Below are positions 7,973 through 15,790 of a stretch of DNA of 34,935 nt, in pieces. Source of the stretch: an uncultured Fibrobacter sp. (GTDB lineage Bacteria; Fibrobacterota; Fibrobacteria; Fibrobacterales; Fibrobacteraceae); the NCBI GenBank assembly GCA_946186895.1, contig CAMHOW010000024.1, forward strand, positions 1-34,935, read 5' to 3'. Made by a program: the position numbers and the translations under genes. The notes under the pieces are model-generated. The model ran no database searches. It saw only the letters and a list, made by a program, of their open reading frames with translations, and was not told the DNA's origin. Every line of letters begins with the position of its first letter. Position 1 is the first letter of the stretch.

Positions 7973-8006
7973 TCGGGCGTAAAGATAGAAAATAGCAGGG
8001 ACTGTG
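7973..8006 (-). repeat. Duplicate of the ileS leader
   Basis: TTTTCGGGCGTAAAGATAG followed by AAAATAGCAGGGACTG matches the region just upstream of the real ileS start at about 136-168 (TTTTCGGGCGTAAATTTAG, AAAATAGAGACTG), with small differences. Here the leader is joined directly to ileS codon ~85, which shows that the 5' codons were deleted after duplication. Confidence 0.6.
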
Positions 8007-8052
8007 ACAACGCGCTGCCCTTCAGTAGGCGCAATTCGCCCTTAATATAGCA

Positions 8053-8077
8053 AGGTGGTCAAAATTTTTGACCACCT
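8053..8077. other. Perfect 12-1-12 palindrome downstream of the FISUMP gene
   Basis: AGGTGGTCAAAA, one centre base, then TTTTGACCACCT. It lies about 75 nt past the stop of the leftward FISUMP gene. It could fold as a terminator-like hairpin, but the T-run is inside the stem rather than after it, so it may instead be a protein binding site. The remaining intergenic DNA to 8150 holds a CCCGC/GCGGG hairpin at 8101-8114 and nothing coding. Confidence 0.4.
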
Positions 8078-8150
8078 GACTAATTTCTTTTGAGGCGTTC
8101 CCCGCTGGCGCGGGTCGGGCTATACTCGCTACGGGCTTGCGGTATGTACC

Positions 8151-10322
8151 CTAGTCCTTGAGACAACGAACAGAAAACCAATTGCGACCCTTACCAATAC
8201 TATATAGGTACGCATCGTCATCTAGGTTCATACTGTAGCGGTAGGCTTCGCCCTCAGTGTAGGGATTCTCTGTAGCACTCCAGAAATAGGCGTGATTGCC
8301 ATTGTCACTGAAGTTGGAAAAATCATTACGGTACATCTCTCCAGCAGGCAGTGCAGCGAAGCCATATGCATCGGTACCATTGCCGTTGCGTTTCCAGCCT
8401 GTCTGAGATTTGAGCATTTTTGCTGCCGTAGATTTTCCGCCTACTGTAGCGGATAAAGCGTTAAATTCATCTTCGCTTGGCAAATGCCATCCCGTCGGGC
8501 AAACCTTTTGAGCTTCATACCAATTATATAAACGACCATATTTTGTGCAATTCGTAGGATTTCTATCATAGCAATAACTCCCATTTGTTTCGTAGTTCAA
8601 GTTCTCAGCCATCCAAATTTGGTTTCCTATTTTTATCTTGCGATATATTTTCCCATCTCTTGAATCAAAAATGCGGAGACGGAGAAATCTCTCGTCAGTT
8701 GGCTCTATTTCTACAAAACCAGTTTTATCACACAAATAAGGAATTTCACCAACAACGAACAAAGAATCTTGCGTAGAAATGGAGCATATTTTTCCCACAG
8801 ACAATTCTACATCTGTTCCCTTTCTTAATCTGCCGTTTTCGCAGCAATATTCATCAAAGCATTCTCCTTCGTTTGCTTCTTCACATTTTTCATTTTCATA
8901 TTCTATTTTCATACACGAAACAACTTGATTTTTATCAATTGTTTTGACATATGCCATTTCATTTGAATTCGGCCAACGCCATCCCGCAGGGCATTCATGT
9001 TTTACTGCGTCAAATGCGTGTTCTGTCATAATAAAATACTTTCCCACACGTTTTTGTTGGAACATTCCTACATATTTCCATCCATTTAGGGTTTCTTCAC
9101 ATTGAAACTTTCCCTCGAACAGTGGTGAATCTCCCTCATGGCAAGGCTCGAATATTTTTTTATTGTCCGTCAATAGGGCTTTGCAATTTAATATTTTGTT
9201 GCCAAAAAGTTTCTCTGTTTCTTTTTCTAGCGATGGATAGATTTTGCAATAAAAAAGCTGGTCGGATTCTTTAATGTTTTTCCCGTTAGCAAATGATGCT
9301 TTCAGCGTATCCATAACGAATCTTTTTGTTATGACGTAGGGATAAAGTTTTGCTAATTCCTTCTGCCTTTCAAGAAGGATATTTAAAAGACCAAAGTCCG
9401 TATTTAAGATACTTTGGGAACCAACATCTTTAACGTTTTTCATAAAAAAATCTAGAGAAATGTCAATAAGTTTGTCTACAATTGACCAGTTTTCAGCCAA
9501 CTCAGGAATTATTGGATTGCTCATGTTCTTATAATATGATGAGATTTCATTAGACAAGGAGTAAAAACCTTTTTCAAAATAGTATTGAGAAAATTTTTCT
9601 AATTTTGATTTGGATTGACTACTTCCGGGACACGACTTTTCACAATAATCATTAGAACGAATCTCCACTTTTTCTTTTTCCAATCGCCTTATTTGCTGCT
9701 CAATCCCTTGCTGTTCACGCACGGTTGTCGCCCGCCGCCACTCCTGTCTTTTCTTAAAGATTTCGTCATCAAGTTGTCCAGACAATTTGAACGTTCTTCC
9801 TATTTCACATATTCGTCTACATTCTGATATAGTCTTTGCAATCGAATTATCATTTCCTTTCATCTCCGCCAACTTATTCGCCTTTATGGCTTTCAAGTAT
9901 GGGACGGATTTTTCAACGGATATCTTTTCGACGGCGGCAGCACAAATTTCTACGTTTTTCTTTGTGCAGAATTGTTTTGCATACGTTTCTGGCCAAGAAT
10001 TCGGGTCTGTTAAATTGATCAAATTCAAGCACATGGCCTTGTCCTTTCCACCAGCGCATTTGTATTCCAAATAGTTTCTGGAAAACTCCGCATCGCAATT
10101 TTCCAACAGGCTCTTGATAGATTCGGCAAACACCTTGCCATAGATTTTATCGGCATCTTTTGCGGCAAGTGTTTCTGGGCAGTAGACGTCTTTGATGCCT
10201 ACATTTTTTATCAGGTTTTCAGCCTGCTTGTAGTTCTTGGAGTCTATAGCCTCTTGCAGGGCAGGGTGGACAGCAAACGCCATGACATTCAGCAATGCAA
10301 GCGTCCATAGGATTTTTTTCAT
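8151..10322 (-). CDS. Secreted FISUMP-domain protein
   Basis: 723 residues. A signal peptide (MKKILWTLALLNVMAFA) is followed by a long Cys-rich, Lys/Glu-rich region of unknown fold (residues ~20-550) and a C-terminal FISUMP domain (~555-723). The FISUMP domain shows the family's hallmarks: QIWMAENLNYE, GRLYNWYEA, CPTGWHLPSEDEF and a C-terminal FSVRCLKD. These domains are extracellular and expanded in Fibrobacter; their biochemical role is not known to me. A second CPAGWRWPNSNE segment near residue 445 looks like a partial or degenerate FISUMP-type motif. The start has a good AAGGAG site. The central region is AT-rich compared with its neighbours. It is likely monocistronic. Confidence 0.85.
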   Translation of the reverse strand: MKKILWTLALLNVMAFAVHPALQEAIDSKNYKQAENLIKNVGIKDVYCPETLAAKDADKIYGKVFAESIKSLLENCDAEFSRNYLEYKCAGGKDKAMCLNLINLTDPNSWPETYAKQFCTKKNVEICAAAVEKISVEKSVPYLKAIKANKLAEMKGNDNSIAKTISECRRICEIGRTFKLSGQLDDEIFKKRQEWRRATTVREQQGIEQQIRRLEKEKVEIRSNDYCEKSCPGSSQSKSKLEKFSQYYFEKGFYSLSNEISSYYKNMSNPIIPELAENWSIVDKLIDISLDFFMKNVKDVGSQSILNTDFGLLNILLERQKELAKLYPYVITKRFVMDTLKASFANGKNIKESDQLFYCKIYPSLEKETEKLFGNKILNCKALLTDNKKIFEPCHEGDSPLFEGKFQCEETLNGWKYVGMFQQKRVGKYFIMTEHAFDAVKHECPAGWRWPNSNEMAYVKTIDKNQVVSCMKIEYENEKCEEANEGECFDEYCCENGRLRKGTDVELSVGKICSISTQDSLFVVGEIPYLCDKTGFVEIEPTDERFLRLRIFDSRDGKIYRKIKIGNQIWMAENLNYETNGSYCYDRNPTNCTKYGRLYNWYEAQKVCPTGWHLPSEDEFNALSATVGGKSTAAKMLKSQTGWKRNGNGTDAYGFAALPAGEMYRNDFSNFSDNGNHAYFWSATENPYTEGEAYRYSMNLDDDAYLYSIGKGRNWFSVRCLKD

Positions 10323-10361
10323 TTTGCATCTCCTTGTAAAAAATCATAAATGCGGGAAAGA

Positions 10362-10386
10362 GACCCCCGACCAAGTCGGGGATGAC
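10362..10386. repeat. Intergenic palindrome ending GATGAC (copy 3)
   Basis: GACCCCCGACCAAGTCGGGGATGAC, read here as stem CCCCGAC / GTCGGGG followed by ATGAC. The rest of this gap (10323-10631) contains a second small hairpin, GGCTGC/GCAGCC at 10397-10413, a run of nine G at 10434-10442 and no gene I can support. Confidence 0.5.
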
Positions 10387-10631
10387 AAAAAGGGAGGGCT
10401 GCGTTATGCAGCCTTGTAAACTAAAATTTACACGGGGGGGGGTAACGCAATACTACGAGTCTGCTTACAAGCAAACCCGCCCAAACGGTCAGTTTGTGCG
10501 CTCAAGAAATTCATAGCCCAAATATACTCTAATATCCGCAAATTTGTTCAAAAAAAATCCATAGTCCCTTGATTTGCCACGAAAAACTCTATTCCAACTT
10601 GGAACAGCCTTCTTTTCCTATCTTTCCTACC

Positions 10632-11072
10632 ATGCTCCGTAAGCGTAAAAAGCATGCCCCTATGAACCGCTCGCAGATGATGCAGGCGGTACATTCCGAG
10701 GATACTCGCCCCGAACTGCTTGTGCGTCGGGCGCTATTTCAAGCTGGGTTCCGCTATAGGCTGCACCGGCGGGATCTGCCGGGTTCTCCCGACCTGTTCA
10801 TCTTGAAGTACAACGTGGTGGTTTTCGTGAATGGTTGCTTTTGGCACCAGCATGGCTGCAAGCTTACCAGTCGCCCGAAATCCAATAGCAGTTTTTGGAA
10901 TGACAAGTTTACGAACAACGTAGTACGCGATGTCAAGACGGGTTGGAAGCTATCGCTGCTGGGTTACCGAGTGGCCACCGTCTGGGAGTGTTCCCTCAAG
11001 AGCGACTTCTCGCGCACCATTGAGCGCCTCACCGCCTTCATCAAGAGTGACGAGGAGACCCTAGAGATCTAA
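10632..11072 (+). CDS. vsr: Very short patch repair endonuclease (Vsr)
   Basis: DNA mismatch endonuclease that nicks next to T:G mismatches arising from deamination of 5-methylcytosine. From ATG 10632 it is about 146 residues, close to the family's size. Family features are all present: MNRSQMMQAVHSEDTRPELLVR near the start, GSPDLFI carrying the catalytic Asp, VFVNGCFWHQHGC with the zinc-binding Cys/His set and the intercalating aromatic pair, FWNDKF and NNVVRDVK with the second acidic residue, and VWEC with the last zinc Cys. TTG 10569 and ATG 10662 are alternative starts; none has a clear ribosome site. No cytosine methyltransferase gene is adjacent, so it is an orphan here. A fragment of a second copy lies at 12917-12979. 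Confidence 0.92.
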   Translation: MLRKRKKHAPMNRSQMMQAVHSEDTRPELLVRRALFQAGFRYRLHRRDLPGSPDLFILKYNVVVFVNGCFWHQHGCKLTSRPKSNSSFWNDKFTNNVVRDVKTGWKLSLLGYRVATVWECSLKSDFSRTIERLTAFIKSDEETLEI

Positions 11073-11119
11073 GCTGCTTCAAAAAAATTATCTTTGCTGC
11101 CGAGAAAATGGAGTGTCTT

Positions 11120-12901
11120 ATGAAAGGTTGGTTTGCATTTTGTTCGGCAGCGACATTGGCGGCGGTTCTTGCAGCAAGCATTACATCTTGCGGGAAACAG
11201 GAAAATGCCCCGGCTTCGCAAAAGAGCGCAGAGACCGCCCCGATGGAATGGTGGAAGCAGGCTGTCTGCTACGAAATCTACCCGAACAGCTTTATGGATT
11301 CCGATGGGAACGGCACCGGAGACCTTAAGGGAATCACGCAAAAGCTTTCTTACCTAGAATCGCTGAATGTCGGGTGTATCTGGCTAACGCCGGTGTACGC
11401 TTCACCAATGGTCGATAATGGTTATGACGTCGCAGATTTCTACAAGATCAACCCGCTTTACGGCACCATGGAAGATATGGATTCTCTGGTTGCAGAGGCC
11501 AATAGACACCACATCAAAATCGTGATGGACCTGGTATTCAACCACACTTCCGATCAGAACGAATGGTTCCTGGAATCCAAGAAAAGCAGAGACAATCCCA
11601 AGAGCGACTGGTACATTTGGCGAGACGCAAAGCCCGACGGTTCTGCGCCGAACAACTGGCGAGGCATTTTCGGCGGTTCCGCCTGGCAGTGGAACGAAGA
11701 CCGCAAGCAATACTACCTGCACACCTTCGCCACTGCGCAGCCCGACTTGAACTGGGCCAATCCCGACGTGCGACAGGCCTTGTACGACATCACGAATTTC
11801 TGGATTGAAAAAGGCGTGGGCGGCTTCAGGATCGACGCCATTCCCTACATCAAGAAACCCGCCGAAATGGCAGACGGCATGCCCGATGGCGCGGACGGCA
11901 TGGTGAACATTCACGACATGACTGTCAATACAGAAGGCATTCTTGATTACCTTTACGAATTCAGGCAAAAAACCGTCGCAGGCAAGGGGGTCTTTACCGT
12001 TGCTGAAGCAAATGGCGTCGGTCCCGCATTACTCAAATTCTGGGTGGGCGAAAGCGGTGCATTTGACATGCTGTTCGAATTCAACCACCTGTCGGGTGGC
12101 GACATCTGGCACAAGGCTAAAAAGATTTCTATACCGGAACTCAAGAGCGCCCTCATCAGCAGCCAGGCCGCCACGGCAAATAACGGCTGGTATCCGGTAT
12201 TCTTCGAGAATCATGACAAGCCTCGTTCGGTTAACGCCTACTTTAGCGAAAAGGCTGATCGCGTGCTTGCTGCAAAGGTGATGGGTACAATTATGCTGAC
12301 GCTTCGAGGAACGCCCTTTATTTACGAAGGGCAGGAACTCGGTATGAGCAATGTCAGTTGGAATTCTGTCGATGCTTACGACGACGTGAACACGAAGCCG
12401 CAATATAACTTGGCTTTGCAAGAAGGCTATTCGCACGAACAGGCAATCGCCTTTGTACAAGCCTACAGCCGCGACAATGCCCGCACCCCGATGCAATGGG
12501 ATACGAGCGCAAATGCCGGATTTACCACAGGCAAGCCTTGGCTTGCACTGAACGAAAACTTCAAGACCATAAACGCACTCAGCGAAACGGTAGATTCCGC
12601 ATCGGTGCTGAACTGGTATAGGAAACTTGCTCAAATCCGCAAGCAGCAAAAGGCGCTCACGCAGGGAACCTTCATGCCGATTCTTGCTGCTCACGAGCAG
12701 ATTCTCGCATACAAGAGGGTCTTCGCAAGCGACAGCGAAAACGATACCGTCACCGTTCTCGTCAATCTGAGTGAAACGGAAGCCTTGTATGACAGCGCAA
12801 TCGTAGCAGGAAACAGGCTGGTGGTTTCGAATTACGGCGATACGGAACCCGGAAAAATGCGTCCCCTTGAAGCGGTGGTGTTTGCAAACGGCAGCCGCTA
12901 A
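11120..12901 (+). CDS. GH13 alpha-glucosidase/alpha-amylase-family lipoprotein
   Basis: Glycoside hydrolase family 13 enzyme acting on alpha-glucosides, about 593 residues. ATG 11120 has GGAG upstream and gives a lipoprotein signal peptide ending ASITSC, so the enzyme should sit on a membrane facing the periplasm or outside. Barrel motifs: VCYEIYPNSFMD, DLVFNHTS (region I), GFRIDAIPY (region II, nucleophile Asp239), FTVAEANG (acid/base Glu296) and FENHDKPRS (Asp366). The sequence resembles the oligo-1,6-glucosidase/alpha-glucosidase group more than long-chain amylases, but the exact substrate is an inference. The MFS sugar porter lies 200 nt downstream on the same strand with its own promoter, which suggests release of short sugars followed by uptake. 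Confidence 0.9.
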   Translation: MKGWFAFCSAATLAAVLAASITSCGKQENAPASQKSAETAPMEWWKQAVCYEIYPNSFMDSDGNGTGDLKGITQKLSYLESLNVGCIWLTPVYASPMVDNGYDVADFYKINPLYGTMEDMDSLVAEANRHHIKIVMDLVFNHTSDQNEWFLESKKSRDNPKSDWYIWRDAKPDGSAPNNWRGIFGGSAWQWNEDRKQYYLHTFATAQPDLNWANPDVRQALYDITNFWIEKGVGGFRIDAIPYIKKPAEMADGMPDGADGMVNIHDMTVNTEGILDYLYEFRQKTVAGKGVFTVAEANGVGPALLKFWVGESGAFDMLFEFNHLSGGDIWHKAKKISIPELKSALISSQAATANNGWYPVFFENHDKPRSVNAYFSEKADRVLAAKVMGTIMLTLRGTPFIYEGQELGMSNVSWNSVDAYDDVNTKPQYNLALQEGYSHEQAIAFVQAYSRDNARTPMQWDTSANAGFTTGKPWLALNENFKTINALSETVDSASVLNWYRKLAQIRKQQKALTQGTFMPILAAHEQILAYKRVFASDSENDTVTVLVNLSETEALYDSAIVAGNRLVVSNYGDTEPGKMRPLEAVVFANGSR

Positions 12902-12916
12902 AAAGAAAATAGAACT

Positions 12917-12979
12917 GCCCGCACTATTGAATGGCTCGCCACATTCATCAAAAGCGATGAAGAAATCCTGAAAATTAAG
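12917..12979 (+). pseudogene. 3' remnant of a second vsr gene
   Basis: The translated stretch ARTIEWLATFIKSDEEILKI matches the C-terminal end of the vsr gene at 10632-11072 (SRTIERLTAFIKSDEETLEI) nearly residue for residue, with several silent differences at the DNA level. Only about 21 codons remain and the stop codon position has been lost. It lies directly after the GH13 stop codon, so vsr 3' sequences bracket the GH13 gene in direct orientation. Confidence 0.75.
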
Positions 12980-12995
12980 GGACTTTGGGGAGTGA

Positions 12996-13014
12996 ATATT
13001 CCAATTTGGAATAT
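12996..13014. promoter_or_regulatory. Candidate operator palindrome upstream of the sugar porter
   Basis: A perfect 9-1-9 inverted repeat, ATATTCCAA T TTGGAATAT. Its centre lies about 40 bp upstream of the -35 box of the sugar-porter promoter, where an activator or repressor could bind. No regulator gene is adjacent, so its partner is unknown. Confidence 0.4.
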
Positions 13015-13041
13015 CATTTTGACGATTTATTACCCTTTTAG

Positions 13042-13071
13042 TTGTCTTTTTTCATTTTCTGCAAATATATT
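13042..13071 (+). promoter_or_regulatory. Promoter of the MFS sugar porter
   Basis: -35 TTGTCT (13042-13047), an 18-bp spacer and -10 TATATT (13066-13071). It would start transcription near 13078, giving a short leader that contains the AAAGGGGGAG ribosome binding site of the downstream gene. Confidence 0.5.
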
Positions 13072-13101
13072 ATGATGAATACGCATAAAAAGGGGGAGTC
13101 T

Positions 13102-14493
13102 ATGTCTGGCACAAAATCTAGCCTTAGGCATGTGGTCTTGATTACCTTGTCCGCTGCAATAGGCGGATTTCTGTTTGGTTTCGATTCGTCTGTGATTAAC
13201 GGCGCAAATGGGGCTCTAAAGGCTCATTTCAATGCGACGGATTATGAACTGGCTTGGTCTGTTTCGCTTGCATTGATTGGCGCTGCCATCGGCGCTTTCT
13301 TTGCTGGTAAAATTGCAGATGCCTTGGGCCGAGTGCGTTGCATGCTTTTTGCGTCGGACCTTTTCGTTTTAAGTGCCATCGGTTCAGGTATTCCCTTTGG
13401 CATTCCTGACTTTATCATGTGGCGTGTGATTGGAGGCCTTGGCATTGGCATGGCATCTATCATTGCCCCAATTTACATTGCCGAAACTGCACCCGCTCAT
13501 TTACGTGGACGACTAGGATCGATGCAACAGTTTGCCGTTGTGATTGGTATTTTTGTGGCGTTGCTTTCGAACTACCTAATTGTGCAAATTGCAGGGTCGG
13601 CGAATAACCCGATGTTTGGTCGTATTAAGGCTTGGCAAGTGATGTTCTGGGTCGAAGTCATCCCGGCTGTAATTTACGGATACGCCGCCTGGAAACTTCC
13701 GGAATCACCTCGTTACCTTGTTCATAAAGGATATTTAGATTTGGCAAAGAAGGTTATTGCGCAAATCAATCCTGAAGGGGTTGATGAAGAAGTTGAATCT
13801 ATTCAGGCAACTTTTAAAAACAAAAAGCCTTCCAAATTTACCGATATGCTTGAAATTATTGATGGCAAGGAAAGGGTTTCGCCGATTCTGTGGGCGGGGC
13901 TCGGTCTTGCTATATTGCAGCAGCTGGTGGGCATCAACGTGATTTTCTACTACGGTACTATGCTCTGGCAGAGCGTTGGTTTCGGTGAGAGCGACGCCTT
14001 CTTAACGAGTGTGATTTCCAGTGGTGTGAATTTGGTGATGACTGTGGTCGCAATTATGCTGATTGACAAGATTGGCCGTAAACCCCTGCTGCTAATCGGT
14101 AGTATCGGCATGGCTGTTACCTTGAGTACGCTCACTTTCTGCTTCATGAGTGCGGGTGCCGATGGAAGCTTGCCGGGACACGCCTCCGTAATCGCGTTGA
14201 TTGCTGCAAACCTCTATATCACCTTCTTTGCGGCAACATGGGGGCCTGTTATGTGGGTGATGCTTGGCGAGATGTTCAACAACCGCATCCGTACCATCGC
14301 CATTGCTGTTTGCGGACTTGCCCAATGGTTTGCAAACTTTGTGGTCACCTGGACATTCCCGGTTCTCACCGGCGAAGATGGTATCGGTGTTGGCCCCACA
14401 TACGGAATCTACTCGCTCTGTGCCATCTTCAGTATCTTCTTCGTGGCTAAGTTCATTAAGGAGACAAAGGGAAAAGAGCTCGAAGAGATGTAG
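13102..14493 (+). CDS. MFS sugar porter (sugar/H+ symporter family)
   Basis: Inner-membrane transporter of the sugar porter family, 463 residues with about 12 hydrophobic segments. Signature motifs: GGFLFGFDSSVING in helix 1, GKIADALGR in the helix 2-3 loop, ETAPAHLRGRLGS, LPESPRYLVHKG at the end of the first half, QQLVGINVIFYYG in helix 7, DKIGRKPLL, and ETKGKELEEM at the C-terminus. The family includes XylE, GalP and AraE; the specific sugar cannot be read from sequence. ATG 13102 is chosen for its strong AAAGGGGGAG site; the frame extends further upstream to 13042 but without support. It lies downstream of a GH13 enzyme, so glucose or a similar hexose is a reasonable guess. It converges on the MORN-repeat gene. 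Confidence 0.9.
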   Translation: MSGTKSSLRHVVLITLSAAIGGFLFGFDSSVINGANGALKAHFNATDYELAWSVSLALIGAAIGAFFAGKIADALGRVRCMLFASDLFVLSAIGSGIPFGIPDFIMWRVIGGLGIGMASIIAPIYIAETAPAHLRGRLGSMQQFAVVIGIFVALLSNYLIVQIAGSANNPMFGRIKAWQVMFWVEVIPAVIYGYAAWKLPESPRYLVHKGYLDLAKKVIAQINPEGVDEEVESIQATFKNKKPSKFTDMLEIIDGKERVSPILWAGLGLAILQQLVGINVIFYYGTMLWQSVGFGESDAFLTSVISSGVNLVMTVVAIMLIDKIGRKPLLLIGSIGMAVTLSTLTFCFMSAGADGSLPGHASVIALIAANLYITFFAATWGPVMWVMLGEMFNNRIRTIAIAVCGLAQWFANFVVTWTFPVLTGEDGIGVGPTYGIYSLCAIFSIFFVAKFIKETKGKELEEM

Positions 14494-14511
14494 CTTGATT
14501 GCGTTAGGAAT

Positions 14512-15756
14512 CTAGTGCAGGTGCATGATCACCGGGCGGTTCTTGCCGGCCTCGGTCTTGTGGATGGTAAGCTTGCCGGTGCTGTCGTAGCTGAACTGCT
14601 CGCCTACGCGTTCCCCGTTCACAAAGGAGAGGCTGTCCCGTAGCACGCCGCTTTTGTACCAGTTTCGCAGAATCCCGTTCCGCTTGCCGTCTTTCCAGAA
14701 GGCCTCGTTTGCAAGCCTGCCGCCTAGGCTGTCGGGGTAGAAGCTTCGGCTTATGGCAATCTCGCCGTTCTCCCAGATTTCTTCGTAGCGCAGGTCGTGG
14801 CCTTTCTTGTAGTACCACAGGGTAGCTCCCTTGACTGCCGTTCCCAAGATGGCGCTACTGTCCAGCGTACCGCCGGGGACTCCCGCTACAAAAGATGTCT
14901 CGGCGCAGATCATTCCGTAGTTGTCTTCGCACTGGCCGTAGCCGATTCCCGTGCCGTTCACGAACTCGCTTTCTATTACAAAATGCTTGTGGCCGTCATC
15001 CAGCCGCCAGATAGAATCTCGAGTACCCATTTTCCAGCGTTCTCGTCTGTAGGGTAGCAACCCGTCTTCGGAGGGGAGGTAAAATTCCCGTGCTCCGTCC
15101 AAAACACCGTTCGTGTAACCTTCTAAAACAAGCCAGGAATTATTTTCGTCTGCGGCGTAGGTGATTTGTGGGCCGTTGAACACACCGTATCTACAGCTTG
15201 TAGAATGCCTTCTTTTCCCGTTTTCGTAATACTCTACGATAGTCCCTATGCTATCGCCCCCGTGGCAGCTGTTCTCTTCTTGGAGCTTTCCGCTCTTAGA
15301 CCATTTTTTCCACACGCCTATGGTGTCGCCATTTTCGCTGTAGTGTTCCTCGAAGGCCTTGTTGCCGTTGTAATGCCAACCTTCCCAGTCTCCTACGGGG
15401 TGGTCGTCTTTGTAGTAGCGCTCCGCTTCCACCTTCTTGTCGCCATAAAAGCTGGTCCACTTCCCGGTTCTGAGCCCCTTCTTGTACTGGCCAACCATGA
15501 CCACGTTTCCAAGCCCGGTCCAGCGCTTGATTTCACCGTGGGGCACGTTGTCTTTGTAGGGAATTTCAAATTCCTTAATGCCGTTGTTGTACCACTCGTT
15601 CCGCTTCAGGATTTCGCCATCGGGGTACACCCATACCGAGGTCTTCTTGACCCCGTTGGCGTGCCTTTCTATCACCTGTTCCTCGGCTCTTTCTACGGTG
15701 CAGCCGCAAAAGAAACCGAAAAGGCAAAAAAAAGTGGCAAAATGGAGGGACTTCAT
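14512..15756 (-). CDS. MORN-repeat (YwqK-like) lipoprotein
   Basis: About 414 residues. The N-terminus (MKSLHFATFFCLFGFFCGC) is a lipoprotein signal with the lipid-bearing Cys near residue 19. The rest is a series of short repeats of the type YxNGxKxxExxYxxGxxxGxWxxW, for example WYNNGIKEFEIPYKDNVPHG, WHYNGNKAFEEHYSENGD and WYKSGVLRDSLSFVNGERVG. These are MORN-variant repeats as in the YwqK family, which form an extended beta sheet on the cell surface. Annotation pipelines sometimes call the family 'antitoxin'; nothing here supports a toxin partner. ATG 15756 gives the clean signal peptide; the frame continues upstream to 15837 without a signal. Its start lies 34 nt from that of the divergent gene at 15791. 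Confidence 0.8.
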   Translation of the reverse strand: MKSLHFATFFCLFGFFCGCTVERAEEQVIERHANGVKKTSVWVYPDGEILKRNEWYNNGIKEFEIPYKDNVPHGEIKRWTGLGNVVMVGQYKKGLRTGKWTSFYGDKKVEAERYYKDDHPVGDWEGWHYNGNKAFEEHYSENGDTIGVWKKWSKSGKLQEENSCHGGDSIGTIVEYYENGKRRHSTSCRYGVFNGPQITYAADENNSWLVLEGYTNGVLDGAREFYLPSEDGLLPYRRERWKMGTRDSIWRLDDGHKHFVIESEFVNGTGIGYGQCEDNYGMICAETSFVAGVPGGTLDSSAILGTAVKGATLWYYKKGHDLRYEEIWENGEIAISRSFYPDSLGGRLANEAFWKDGKRNGILRNWYKSGVLRDSLSFVNGERVGEQFSYDSTGKLTIHKTEAGKNRPVIMHLH

Positions 15757-15790
15757 AGCTTTTAAGGTAGAAAAAAGGTAATTTCTTTTC

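Noticed and set aside
7211..8050. A 279-codon plus-strand frame across the ileS relic
   Set aside because: It is the reverse-strand shadow of ileS codons; the minus-strand translation is unmistakably IleRS.
10434..10442. Run of nine G as a possible phase-variation tract
   Set aside because: It lies in a gap about 110 bp upstream of the FISUMP gene and 190 bp upstream of vsr, outside any coding frame and not between clear -35 and -10 boxes, so a switching role is not supported.
14512..15756. Antitoxin of a toxin-antitoxin system (name often given to YwqK-like proteins)
   Set aside because: The protein is a lipidated surface MORN-repeat protein and no toxin-like gene is adjacent.
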